64,000 bases of DNA from Narthecium ossifragum (GCA_963920575.1 OY986971.1:620001-684000); one strand, 5' to 3'. Shown: positions 43,552 through 54,704, numbered from the stretch's first letter. The notes: generated by a model not told the origin, from the letters alone. A program made the numbers and translations.

Positions 43552-45600
43552 GATGTGCAACCCCTCTCGGAATTTAACCGATCGACCTTTAATTAAAAAC
43601 CAGTTCTAACAAGCTTATGTCCAAATTATAAACATGTACTTGTCTGAGAGATAGTCTATGCTCTTAAAGAAGTTGCAACAGCTTATCTTTGCATATCAAA
43701 AATAGATATCAGATAAAATGGACAGGTTTAAATTTCAATGAGATAATAACTATTATCCTACCAACTATTGTTAGATAGTCCCAATTTAATAACGTTGGAA
43801 TGGTCTTTGTCCTTCAGTTCATGTATGGCAGGACTATATAAAGAGAATCCTCTTCTGGTTATAGTCATCAGAGTCAACTTCTAGCATCAAGCTTACCTCT
43901 AAACTGCTACCACCTAAAGATACCACATGATTGCATCAAAGAGCCCAAAAGGAACCCAGATTGATAATTATAACTCACTTTTCTATCAGTTGAGCCAGAT
44001 TGAATTCAAACAGAGACCTACTTTGCTGCATTCGACCAGATTGCCGTTCATATGTTCATTGTCTTGTTATATCTGCACAACACAAGCCTGCTAAGATCCT
44101 AAACTGCATTTCAATGCCTAGTAGGATTAGTTTTTGTGCCTAATTTGGGCATTTGACATGGCAATTAGCATGCCTAGCTGGTCAGTTTAATGTATCTGCG
44201 CAAGATTCGTGCAAAGAACATGATGCTTCACCTAAAATTCGATTATTCTAATTGTGTAAACCGTAAAGAGTATGATGCATCACTTAAAATTTTCGATTAT
44301 TTCTAATTGTGTTATGAGCGTACTCACAGGAGGCTCACGTTCTTGGACGTCGACCCGGTCGAATGAGCCGAAGAGAGGCCGGATCGTCCTTGTGGCGATC
44401 GGCCTATAATGGCGCGGGAGTGATGGAGATCCCCGTAAGAGGCGAAATCGTGCAGGAAGTTGCTGGAGATTGGACGGCTATGATGGTTTGCACGGGATTG
44501 GACGGCCGCGAGTGAACCGTATGGCGTCGGCGATCAAGGAAAGGTAAGGGAGCTGCGGTCCATGAAGGAGGTGGAGGTGGGCCTCGCGGCGGCCGGAAGG
44601 AGGCGGAAGAGAGGTCGAATATTAGGGGTTCCGGCGGGAAAAGATGTTAGGGCCGATGGAAAGAAAAGAGGGCGAGGCTCGGGGAACCTGCGAGAGGGAG
44701 CTCGGGGACGGAGGCGAGAGCAAGGGCGGAGAGCCAACGGAGAAGGAGGCCGGGCTGGGTCGCGATCGGGTTTGGGAGAAGGAATCGGGTTTGGGAGAAG
44801 GAATCGGGTGAGAGGGGTCCAATGGTCCATGGAGGAGAGGAGTGGGGGGGTGTGGGTTTAATCAATGGACGGTGGGATTGGAAGTTGGTGAAGATGGAAG
44901 GCTTGGATCTAGTGGAGAGTCAGATGGATTTTTAAGTGAATAGGCTTGGATGACTGCTAAGATTTTGAAAGATGGAGGGCAGAGATTTTAATGAAAATGG
45001 TTGATGGAGGGCTGGGATCTGTCGAGATCAAACCTCCGTATTAGCCGTCAGCCTAACATCAAACCTCCCTATTAGCGGTTAGCCAATCCCAACTAGCCAT
45101 TAATAATCCCTACTAGCGATCAACTAATCTCCCCCATTGGCCATTAGCCATTCTTTTATTGAGGTTATCAACCTTATAAGGAGCAAAAACGGTTACAATC
45201 GTTTACATCATATTAGTTTATTTACATGTATATTTTTCTAAGTTAACTTTGCATATTTTTATCATCTTCCCTAAGTTAGTTTTAAATATACATCCTTATA
45301 ATCATAAGCCAGGAGATTAGTTTTAAATATACATACTTATCTACCTTATAAGATCCAAGGTAGTTACTTTTATGACTCATCATCTGAGTCATAAACCTAT
45401 ACACACATGACATACACATGGTATAAAATTATAATTAAATAAACAAAAAAAAGATAGTGGCTAATGTGGCGTAAGTTATAATAGAGATAGTGGGGGGCAG
45501 CTAACTGTACCAGGTGACACGGGCCCACCACCTAGTAACTTATACATTAGGCGGCCGCATAACGCATATGGTTCTAATTTCTCGCAGGGCGGCGAGAAGC
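43552..45600. other. Spacer with a GC-rich island (44330-44870)
   Basis: The GC-rich island may be the CpG-rich 5' end (UTR or promoter) of the ARV1 copy. The Arg/Pro-rich frames at 44534-44861 show no family. The remainder to 45600 is AT-rich with nothing recognised. Confidence 0.35.
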
Positions 45601-45771
45601 ATGACAATTGGAAACTTGGTCGAGTCATCCTCATTACGGACCTGACCAGATCCGGTCGGACCTGAATGAGGTTAATTTAGTCAATTCGTACTCATCCCCA
45701 AGCTATTACTCAACGGAGCTCTCTCACAGTCTCAAAGCTACTCAGCGGAGCTCTCCCTCCCCCTACTGCGA

Positions 45772-45906
45772 GATTCCTCCACGCTCTTCCACTCTCCAAC
45801 AACCGCCACCGTTATGCCTTGACAACCGCCTCCACTTCCCAAATGTTGTCTATATAAAGCCCCCAGATTCCTCCACGCTCCTCTACTCTCCAACAACCGC
45901 CACCAG
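45772..45906. repeat. Two direct copies of about 40 bp
   Basis: AGATTCCTCCACGCTC(C/T)TC and ACTCTCCAACAACCGCCACC words occur at 45772-45812 and again at 45866-45906. No recognised gene contains them. Confidence 0.7.
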
Positions 45907-45954
45907 CGGCTGAGACGACTATTGGAGGGAGCAAGATTTGAACCTAAGACCTCT

Positions 45955-46043
45955 GCTCTGATACCATGTGAAACACTCTAATCACTCAACCCAAGAGCTT
46001 AAGCCATTAGAAGAAGGAGAGTTAATAGGTATATAGTCTAACA
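45955..46043 (-). mobile_element. Short LTR plus tRNA-iMet primer-binding site (TRIM-like)
   Basis: On the minus strand a 77-bp segment (46043-45967) starts TGTTAGACTATATACC and ends TTTCACA, that is TG...CA. It is followed directly by TGGTATCAGAGC (45966-45955), the classical primer-binding site for initiator tRNA-Met. An LTR this short points to a TRIM-type non-autonomous retroelement. The second LTR and a polypurine tract were not found. Related but decayed sequence occurs at 52790-53046 and 53786-53885. Confidence 0.65.
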
Positions 46044-46118
46044 CCCCCAAATCACTCACTCTCTCATCTCAACCATGGGTGGAAGAAAGAAGAAGAAAGG
46101 GCCGGGAGCGAAGGAGGC

Positions 46119-46497
46119 GGTGGCCGGATCTCCGTCGTAGCTGAAGAGCTCGAGGAGCATGCGGCAGAGATTGGGGAGGCCGGTACTCGATTCTCTTTTG
46201 GCTTTTAGATAATCGGATCTGCGTTTTATACGGGTTTTCAACCATCGTCTATGAGATCTTATATTCTATTTTCCATCCATCTTAGATTAGGCTGTACCAG
46301 GATCTCCATCGTAGGTGAAGAGCAACATAATCTAAGATGGATGGATAATAGAGTACAAGATCTCATAGACGATGGTAGGAAACCCATATAAAACACAGAT
46401 CCGATTACCCTAAAAGCCAAGAGAGAATCGAGTACCGGCCTCCCCAACCTCCGCCGCATGCTCCTCGAGCTCTTCACTACGACGGAGATCCGGCCAC
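46119..46497. repeat. Long inverted repeat with arms of about 170 bp
   Basis: Arm 1 (46119-46289) and arm 2 (46328-46497) are imperfect reverse complements along their whole length. For example GGATCTCCGTCGTAG pairs with CTACGACGGAGATCC, and CCATCCATCTTAGATTA pairs with TAATCTAAGATGGATGG. The loop is about 38 bp and itself contains a short copy of the arm start (GGATCTCCATCGTAGGTGAAGAG). A transcript would fold into a long hairpin. Arm 2 runs directly into the peroxiredoxin fragment. Confidence 0.88.
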
Positions 46498-46958
46498 CAC
46501 CATCTCTCCTTCTCCTCCATTCTCTTCAAAGACTGCAATTTGTGCAAAGGTTTGTTAGTGATTAGTTTGTGACACTATAGGAATGCTAGGTGTTTGTTAA
46601 AATGTTACTTATGGGGTGATACATTTTGGTGTCTAAAGGTGACGTGCCTCCTTCATTCACTTTGAAGAACCAGGATGATAAGAATGTGGGGTTATCCAAC
46701 TACAAACGCAGGCCTGTTGTGGTATACTTCTACCCGGCGAATGAGACGCCAGCTGCAACAAAGAGGTCAGTGTTTTCACCATCTAAATGGTGGATTTCCT
46801 TGCCAATTGTCCCGAAAGCTTAAGCTGATGAGGAGCTAGTTTACAGACATTTAAAGTGTATTCTAAAAGTTTTGCGTGATTTAGGATTGTGTTTTCAGAG
46901 ACTTATATGAGAAGTTGAGAAGGCCGGGGCCGAGGCCGATGACCCCTCATCTCACAAG
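46498..46958 (+). pseudogene. PRXQ: Peroxiredoxin Q fragment, catalytic Cys lost
   Basis: Chloroplast thioredoxin-dependent peroxidase family. The exon tail to 46549 ends FSSKTAICAK, resembling the end of the transit peptide. The next exon (about 46638-46765) reads VSKGDVPPSFTLKNQDDKNV, then YKRRPVVVYFYPANETP. A third (46899-46958) starts RDLYEKL. Several faults mark it as dead. The peroxidatic Cys of the ETPGCTK motif is replaced (ETPAATK). The acceptor before VSKG is TG instead of AG. The third exon has a frameshift after YEKLR and lacks the GISG segment before DDPSSHK. The remaining half of the protein is absent. Introns are retained, so this came from a DNA-level duplication, not retroposition. 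Confidence 0.85.
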
Positions 46959-48631
46959 GTAGCTATGGTTGAATCCTTGGCTCAGTCTTTATATATGTTC
47001 AGAAAAGATTTTGGAGCCCAGAGTTACTTAATGCATCAGTATTGTTTTTAAAAACTTTATGCTAGTTTTCTAGACGTATATGAGTCTTAGTAAATGAAAA
47101 CTTTATAATACTGTTTTAACTTGTTTTCCTTTGAGGTTGCATTGTTCATAACTTACACTTTGATATATGTTGATACTATGATAAAATTGGTTGCCTCGTA
47201 ATGGAGTGATTAATTTGCTTTGATTTGGAAACTATATTAAGATATTTATGAATTTTGATTTGTTCTTCCTCTGACAACAAGTGGAAACTAAGGATGCTAT
47301 TTTAATAAAATATTATTAATATATACATGTGAAGAAAATATTGATGGAATATGCCTTCTTTGGCCACATCAGCGCTTTTCATTTTTTTAATCCCATCAAT
47401 GGAGACTAAGGAAATTTTTTTAAGACGTAACTTTGACTTTCATTTCTGAATCCTGATTTGTTCTTCCTCTGACAACAAGTGGAAACTAAGGAATTTTTTA
47501 AAAAAATAATGCTATCTTAATAAAATATTATTAATATATACATGTGGAGAAAATATTGATGGGAACATGCCTCATTTGGTAGCGCTGACGTGATCTTTCA
47601 TTTTTTTAATCCCATAAGTTACGTCTTCATCATTCTTCGTATTGAAGATGTAACTATAACTTGAGTTTTTTACCTTTATCCCACGCTGGGTTCTGTACGA
47701 AGTCTTACAATACTATTTCTTTTCCCACATGGCAACAGAGTGATAGAAAAAGGATAAATGAAGACTGAACGTCACTGTTAATTAGATTGAACAACTTAAG
47801 TGCTAAACCATCTCTCAAACAATAGTGTAGCAAAATAATATAATCTTTACATTTGGTACCCTTTCTTCGTCAGGTAATAATATAATCTTTACATTAGTTT
47901 CTTTGTTCCCAAGTTACAAAAAATTCTGATTCTTTCAAACTGTATATCTTCAATTCCTTTAGATGTAGCAAAATATTGCGGCTGAGTATTAGTGAAATAC
48001 TCCATTATGTTCATCATTTTTATTCTTGGTATGTATGAATTACTGGCAATTCAAGGTATTAAATGATAAACATCCTATGCATTTCCTAGTTGAGACGAGA
48101 AGATGTATCAAGTCTGTAGACTAATTATTAATATTGGCCGAAATAAAAAGGTCTTGGTTCTATACTTTGGCCTGATAACAGGAATGGCTGAGGGGAACTA
48201 AATTGGCCTTCCAGGGGACAGCAGAACTTTAGTTAACAAGGTTGCCCCTTTTAGGTGATTTTGTTGACTCACAATAGCTTTAGTCATCGCCTTTAATCAC
48301 TGCATTATTCAAAGTCAATATTACCTGAGTCTAATGTCAAAGAGCTAATGTCTGAGTCCGAGCTTACCTTGGTTCGATGCACTACTTTGTTTCATGAACC
48401 AGCAGATTTATCAGCTCCCCTCTTTATGGGCAAAAATACTAGATGCATGGCACATTGAAGCAAGCAAATTAGTATGTGTTCTCGTTCTCTGTGCATCTAA
48501 TTGAAAACATTCCCTTTGAGCTTGAACGCGCCCTAGTTTTTGCTTGGTTGTAAGATCAGGTACATCTTCTGCTTATAATCTGAAGTTTGATGATAAGCTT
48601 CAATTTCTTATTAATCCTTGTAATGGAGTCC
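46959..48631. other. AT-rich spacer containing a direct duplication
   Basis: Beyond the duplicated segment at 47255-47625, nothing is recognised. Confidence 0.4.
47255..47625. repeat. Direct duplication of about 150 bp, offset about 200 bp
   Basis: A block with TTTGATTTGTTCTTCCTCTG, ACAACAAGTGGAAACTAAGGA, AATAAAATATTATTAATATA and AAAATATTGATGG (from 47255) recurs in the same order from about 47448, ending each time in TTTTTTTAATCCCAT. Copies differ by small indels. Confidence 0.8.
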
Positions 48632-50487
48632 ATAGTACTTCGTAGGACGACGGCGAACAAATTGTTTGCCACTTTAAAAGGTTTATGCTATGACTATATT
48701 TTACGTGTAGTAATTCAGTTGAATTGTTTTTTTCCCTTCTTTTTTGCACCCTGATAATAATTCTTGAAATTGTTTCGATAGGTAAAATAACTCGATGCCT
48801 ACGTTGCAGATATGAGGAAGCCAAAGCTAGCTGCTGAAATTGCAGGGCAATTCTGTAGGTTCCATCAGGTTGACATACCTGGTTCTAGAGAACCACAGCT
48901 ATGGTATGATATCTTCAAGTTCCTTAAGAAAGGTTTCTCTCTTTTTTATGTATTTCAACACCTATTATTTTTAGTGCGTTAAAGCGTGATCTTTGACTCG
49001 TCTGTATCACTTGTTTGCTGCATGATGTTTCCATTTATGTTAACCAAATTGAAATTAGCAATTGTCCAGAGTCACATAACTTGACTTTTTTGCTCTTTCG
49101 ATCTTTTGTGTATGCTTGTGAGATTCATCCTAAGCTAAATGAAAGCTGGTCGCAGCCGCGGTACTGAACTTTGAAAACAGCGATAAGCAAGCTAAGCACA
49201 GGACAATTTCTTTCGATGAACTGCATGAAGAAGTTAATGCACTCAAGGTACTTCCATCTTCTTAATTTGATGCAGGTAATTTTCACATTTCACGTGAACT
49301 ATGTAATGAAGGGATTGTTGTATGCTTCTTGTATTTTTCCTTTGAAGTGCCATCTGTTATTGGTAGAAGAACAACTGAAGACCAGCCTCAGAAGCTTGAA
49401 TGGTGAAGAATGTGATGCTCATGCCTAGCCAACATTTCTTGTTTGAAACAAGTCTTATAGCGACTCCCTACTTGTCTTTGTACGATTTACGGAACTAGCG
49501 TGTGGTTTGCATGAGAAGCCAAAGAATGAACCCTTTGTTGCATAAATGAGCAAATCGTGCTGTTATATGTAGTAATACGTTCAAAGAGCCAATTATAGTC
49601 TATGACGTTATGTTACGTCCATGTGCATATAGCCATCAATTTTCTGAATTTATTGTTGGATGCCTGTACTTTTCAAAATCTTATGTACAGAATTTGTATT
49701 TCCTTTCTATTTGCTACAGGACCTTACTGTCCAGCTCAATGCCCCCAACGTCTTTTCCCACAATTATCTACTTTGTGCAAGTCTGTTGCTAAATGAAGAT
49801 GAAGAAGGTAAGCAATCTATTCATTTCTTCTTTTCCTTGTCTAGCATCAGCTGCGGGTGCTTGCATGCAGTCCACTGACAGGTACCCTCGGCCTCAGGGA
49901 TGTCAGGTTTTCATACTTGGGAGTTGGGAGTATTATAGGTGTCTGTATTTACTTTTATTCCTGGGTGCCAGATTCCTAGGCTTTGGCCACTATTCATGTA
50001 AGTGTTGTAACTGTTGTTGGATTAGTTTCTTGTTTGGTATGGAGTTAAGGTGGGGATAACTCCATTTTATCCTCTCTTAATTTTATTTTTTACTCAAACA
50101 CTAAAGTCATGATTACGGGATTATCATTATTTCACCTACCTCATTTTTCTCTATTTTTTTCTATCTCTATTCTTTAACCTCATTTTTTTTTAAGCGTACG
50201 GGGCTAACTTAATTGATCTTTTGTTCTCATATAAACTGATTTCGGGTATGGTTCATACAGCTATAGAGGCTATGACATCGCAAACCACTTCAATGGATAT
50301 GCTGAGTTTGACTTTGACTATGACTACATTGTATGTTGCCTTGTCAGTTTCAGTCTTATTTTTTTTATTTCCTTTTCAACTTGTGATGTTAACAGCTTTA
50401 TTTTGAATGTGGTGTAGGTATCGGGATAAGGACACAAGTATCATTTCTTTCGAAATTATCTGCAACCTGATAAACCACAGGAGGACA
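48632..50487 (+). pseudogene. Ethanolamine kinase pseudogene (inverted copy of 62391-64000)
   Basis: Exon relics: 48810-48932 (DMRKPKLAAEIAGQF...IPGSREPQLW), 49156-49247 (AAVLNFENSDKQAKH), 49720-49807 (DLTVQLNAPNVFSHN), about 50237-50335 (GYDIANHFNGYAEFDFDYDY) and 50418-50487. Intron sequence also matches the minus-strand gene closely, so a genomic segment was copied. Damage: the exon that should begin with KIYFIDFEYG has lost its AG acceptor and its first codons. The last exon has a one-base deletion that shifts it out of frame. Homology stops at 50487, before the last two exons. The conserved HND of the kinase motif is HNY here, so a catalytic Asp is lost. An extra MITE-like insertion (about 50033-50205) splits an intron. 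Confidence 0.9.
50033..50205. mobile_element. Small insertion, TTTGGTATGGAG-type MITE, within the pseudogene intron
   Basis: Absent from the same intron of the minus-strand copy (near 62690). It starts TTTGGTATGGAGTTAAGGTGGGG, much like the left end of the element at 53434. The right end and target duplication were not resolved. Confidence 0.55.
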
Positions 50488-50985
50488 CCGAGGTTACCGG
50501 ACCAGCGAAACCTATCAGTCCTATATTGCCCCATCAGAATAAGTGCGTCCCGCTACACTTCGCAATGGCATTGGTCGTTCCGGTGGGCTTAGAGTGCTAT
50601 TGAATCAGTCATATTAGAACAAGCCCACCAGGGTTACACAAAGCACAATAGAACCCAGATACCAAAGCCCACTAAGCCATAATGCGGCATGAAGGAAATC
50701 GTGATTAATGGCATCCCTGATAATAAAAAAATCACCATACGATTCAGATTTCCAATCCTCATTAGACAATTTGTATGAGCTTTGAATAACTGCTGCATGA
50801 GTAAGAGCCTCAAGATTGTCTCACTATTACGTTGTGTAATAAAAGCTCTTGATCAGAGGTCCAGCCCAATAGCTTGGTGACTTAGCCCAGAGCCTCGTAT
50901 ATGAGGCCCTCTAAGGCCTATCATTGGGGGCCAACGACTTGCATTGAGATCCCACAGTATTTCGAGCTCAAGAAACTTAGAGAGC
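50488..50985. other. Unassigned sequence
   Basis: No homology recognised after the breakpoint of the ethanolamine kinase copy. Moderate GC, no open frame of note. Confidence 0.35.
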
Positions 50986-51179
50986 GTTTGGTTGCCTGCA
51001 TGATGCAGCATCATGGTCCTAACTCATGTTTGGTTGATCAGATACATCAATTGATGCTGCATTAGTTGATACAAAAAAGTGACTTCATGCAGTATCAGAT
51101 GATGCATCAAAATTGGCTGCATCAGCTGATTCAGCATTAGTTGATGCATCATATAGATACTTCCCCGATAGTTGAGGTG

Positions 51180-52406
51180 AACCCCCCCCCCCCCCCTCCC
51201 ATGGTCGCCTTCGTCGCTCTCCTCCACCCCCCGCCGTCCACCTCCCATTGGCTCATAACATCTCCGTCCTCACCGCCTCCATCTCCACCCCCACCCTCGT
51301 CGAAGGCCCATCCTCCCTTTGCCACTTTCCGTCGCCGCCGCCTCCACTCACGTCTCCTCTTCGGCTCTGCAAGTCCTCATCTTCGACTGCGACGACGTCA
51401 TCCTCGAGTCCGAGCACCTCCACCGCCAAGCCTACAATGACGCCTTCGCACACTTCCGCGTCTAATGCCCGTCCACCTCCTCCACCAACCCCCTCCAATG
51501 GTCCCCCGACTTCTACGACGACCTCCAGAACTGCATCAGCGAGCAAGGTGGAAGATGAAGCGGCTGGAGAGGGACTTCGTGGGCATTCGGTCAAAAAGAA
51601 GCCAACAAACATGGAAGCTCAACAATGAAAGAGTCAACAATGGAAGCTCGTACCTCTAAGCTTGAGGGTGGAGAGACCTTCCGGGACGAGGCGAGGAAGG
51701 GAGACAAGGCGTCGTCGGGGCAAGGAGATGGGTGGACGGTCCTTGAGGCGTCGTTGGGGCGAGAGGTAGGTCGCGATCACAGGGGAGAGAGGTGGCGGTG
51801 GAATGTGCACGTGTGGCGGCGCTAGGGTACAAAGAGTTGGCGGCGCTAGGTCGTCGCGATCGGGATGGTGACGAAGAGGTAGGTGGTGATCGGGAGGGAG
51901 AGGGAGGTGGCGCTAGTGCACGAAGGAGGAGGGGGGGGCTAGGGCATGAAGAGTTGGCGGCGCTAGGTCGTTGCGATCGGGATGGTGACGAAGAGGTAGG
52001 TGGCGATCGGGAGGGAGAGAGAGGTGGCGATAGGGCACGTAGGAGGGGGGGGTGGTTTAAGTTAGTGGCTGGCTGATCGGGTCGTAGGCTCGAGAGGTGG
52101 AGAGACCTTCCGGAACGAGGTGAGGAAGGGAGACGAGGCTTCGTCGGGGCGAGGAGATGGGTGGACGGTCCTCGAGGCGTCGTTGGGGCGAGGAGATGGG
52201 AGGACGGGGCGAGGCGTTGTCGTAGGGGAGAGAGGTGGGCATGAAGAGATAGGTTACAATCGTCATCGGGGCGAGGAGATGGGAGGCGTCGTCGTCGGGG
52301 AGAGAGAGGTGGTGCTGGAACGTGCACGGGAGAGAGGGTGGTGATCGTCGGGAGAGAGAGGTGGCGTTAGGACACTAAGTGGGAGGGCGGGAGGGGGGGG
52401 GGGGGC
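51180..52406. repeat. GC-rich block bounded by poly-C and poly-G, with tandem repeats
   Basis: The block begins with a C-run (51182-51197) and ends with a G-run (52393-52404), in inverted relation. From 51656 to 52370 it is an irregular minisatellite. A unit with GTGGAGAGACCTTCCGG, GGGTGGACGGTCCT and GGCGTCGTTGGGGCGAG occurs at 51668 and again at 52097. A second unit with GTTGGCGGCGCTAGGTCG occurs at 51836 and 51953. Pro/Arg-rich open frames here are compositional. Confidence 0.7.
51240..51590 (+). pseudogene. HAD-like hydrolase (CbbY-type, chloroplast) N-terminal fragment
   Basis: A frame through 51370-51462 reads LQVLIFDCDDVILESEHLHR and continues QAYNDAFAHFRV before TAA (51463-51465). After the stop the same frame gives FYDDLQN. 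This matches the start of plant plastid HAD phosphatases, where the motif is IFDCDGVILESEHLHR. The nucleophile and acid Asp (D-x-D) remain, but the Gly after them is Asp. Upstream Ser/Pro/Thr-rich sequence resembles a transit peptide in a shifted frame. The cap and the rest of the hydrolase are missing. The fragment lies inside the poly-C/poly-G-bounded block, so capture by a transposable element is possible. Confidence 0.7.
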
Positions 52407-52409
52407 GGG

Positions 52410-53430
52410 CTTAATATATGTATGCATATATATGAATCTCTAATCATATATATGTATGCATATGAATCTCTACCTCTGGTGCTGGATTGGGAGGAGAATA
52501 TTTCCAATAAGGTATATCTCCGTCTTCGTCCTCTTCTTTTATCTTATTTATTAACTATACTACTACTACTACATGCATTGATGCATCTTAACATAGGCAT
52601 TACCTGCAAGATCTATTTATCAAATTATACTACGTACCTTCTTCGTCTTCTCTCTTTCAAGCCAATGCCTCAATAGTTCACCTCAACCGTTGATTCAAGA
52701 TTTCATGGTGGAGATTTACTATTGTACATTAGCGAGTGCTGCAATTGCTCCTATTTATATTTACCATAAACTAAACACCGATCGGCTAATCTAATTTCTA
52801 ACCACTCAACCCAAATACTACCCAAATGTTTAAGCCTTTGGACGAAGGCGAGTTAATATTAATCTAATATGCCTCTTTACGTGTGAATTCGAATGAACAT
52901 GAGAGAACCAACATAAAAGAATTCTAATCACTCAACCTAAAAGTTGAAGCGTTTAGATGAGGGTGAGTTAATATTAATATAGTTCAACCACTCAAATCAA
53001 AAACTTGCCTTTCGATGAGTGCGAGTTAATATTAATATAATTTAACACATTCAACAACGGATATTCACTTAAACCCCACTGTACGGTTTGAGGACACTAT
53101 GCTCCATCCGAATGTTAATGTCGATGGGATACATCTCTCGAGATCTTTTGTTGCTAAGATGATCCAACTAGTTTACAATTTAGTTTACTTAATAGCTCAT
53201 TTTTTTTATGTTTTCCCTACCAATTACTGAGAGTGCATGGTCGCCGGCGATCACTATAAGAACTTTGCTTGTTGACATTCAACGACTTTTGTCTGGTACA
53301 TAGATCTTTTATCAACACTCGTTTTACCTGTTTATAGTTGTGTGCATAATGTTTCCCAACACTAAACATGTCTGATCTGAAAGGCTTGTCTTTGATTTCA
53401 GAACCAAACCTTCAGCACATTGCAAATGCT
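52410..53430. other. AT-rich spacer with decayed TRIM-like LTR pieces
   Basis: Three CACTCAA-TTAAG-GAGTTAATATTAATAT segments at about 52798-52862, 52926-52982 and 52985-53046 resemble the LTR at 45967-46043 and each other. No gene. Confidence 0.45.
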
Positions 53431-53433
53431 AGC

Positions 53434-53714
53434 CTTGTTTGGTATGAGGTTAAGATGGGGATAACCCACCTCATCCCCACCTTTTCTCTAAACAGAACGG
53501 GGTTAAAGAAATAGGGATATTGTGGGTTAAGGTGGGCCATCCTAAAAATGGGGATGTCGTTTATTTTATCTCCATTTAACTCCACTCTGATTTATATCCC
53601 CATTTTTATTTTTTATTAAAAAATATTTTGACCTAACCTCACTCATTATCTTAACTTTTCTAACCCAAAAACCTCTTAATTCAGAATAACCTATCCTCTT
53701 ACCAAACAACTAAA
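53434..53714. mobile_element. MITE with TTGTTTGGTATGAGG ends
   Basis: The left end CCTTGTTTGGTATGAGGTTAAG is matched in inverse by CTATCCTCTTACCAAACAACT at the right. The interior is rich in GGGGATAA/TTATCCCC-type words and has no coding capacity. Same family as the insertion at 50033. Confidence 0.7.
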
Positions 53715-53785
53715 GGCTCGAAAGCTCCAGAAGGATAGAAAAGGTAACAATGTCTAGTTTAATTAAGGCCAAATTTTCTTTTATA

Positions 53786-53885
53786 AGGATCCGATAATAT
53801 TAGATTATACACCTATTAATATATATCTATTAACTCTCACTTTTTCAATGACTTAGGCTTTTGGGTTGTGTAGTTAAAGTGTCTC
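53786..53885 (+). repeat. TRIM-like LTR relic
   Basis: TTAGATTATACACCTATTAA, then CTATTAACTCTC and a GGCTTTTGGGTTGTGTAGTTAAAGTG-type end with TCTCACA resemble the LTR at 45967-46043 in the opposite orientation. No primer-binding site follows (AGATAATG is found where TGGTATC would be expected). Confidence 0.5.
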
Positions 53886-53889
53886 ACAG

Positions 53890-54610
53890 ATAATGATATT
53901 TCAATATAGATTATCAAAGAAGGTTTTGTTGGAGAAGCCGCAGACTTTGTGCCAAAGCTGGTACAGTTGTCAATGGCTTTGTCTTTGTGGGCTAATCAGC
54001 CGCATCAGATTTGAAATTCCCTGTGGTTATGTCAGCACTAGATTCTTCTATGATAGCACCAGTAATCTTCTGTTGAGAAACTCTGTCCGGGCTCTCTTTT
54101 GTCTATTTGGCGATGTTATTCGCTGAAGCATGTGAATTGCATGCAGCATCTGCCTTTTCATCTAGCCAATCCTCCACATTATTGAAGATTTCTTGCAATG
54201 TCTTAAAGAGATAGGTTCAAAAATGCTACCTCTTGGATTGAACCTACATTTTATATGAGTCACATCTGGATCAAGTAGAGAGAAGATCAATCATGTACTT
54301 AAGCTAAAAGATGATAGTAACACCCAAAATATCCAAATCTTGACTTGATATTCTTAGTTTGTACTTGTTTGTAGATACTCAAGCCTATCCATTATGTCAA
54401 TGCTTGCATTGTTATGCATCAACATAGTCCTTGTTGTCATGTTTAAGAAAGCTATCAAGTCAAGCCCAGTGGTTTGGAACAACTACCATGCATGAACATG
54501 CATGCATGAGTCATATATATATGTGTGGGCCGGTACAATGCTGACTAACTACACTACCGACCCCCTTCTATCTCCTGAAAGTCACAAAAGCATTTGTGCT
54601 TGCCCCTATT
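53890..54610. other. Spacer, no gene recognised
   Basis: The open frame at 53893-54126 resembles no family I know. Confidence 0.35.
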
Positions 54611-54618
54611 CGCCTGAT

Positions 54619-54697
54619 TTTTTTTGCTGCAATTGAGCCCGAAGGCTAGGTGTTACAACACTAGATTTAATCTTACACTACGACCCCAACATCAGCA
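54619..54697 (-). mobile_element. Very short LINE 3' tail insertion
   Basis: On the minus strand: GTTGTAACACCTAGCC, then TTCGGGCTCAATTGCAGC and a poly(A) tract. This is the common 3' UTR end of plant LINEs, like the tails at 15110-15146 and 59096-59130. GCCTGAT at 54612-54618 recurs at 54698-54704 as a short target duplication. Confidence 0.65.
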
Positions 54698-54704
54698 GCC
54701 TGAT

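Noticed and set aside
44534..44861. Basic and Pro-rich frames in a GC island
   Set aside because: Open on both strands through composition; no family; the island fits a promoter or 5' UTR better.
51656..52370. Arg/Gly- and Pro/Ser-rich frames on both strands
   Set aside because: Compositional frames in a GC-rich minisatellite without domain signal.
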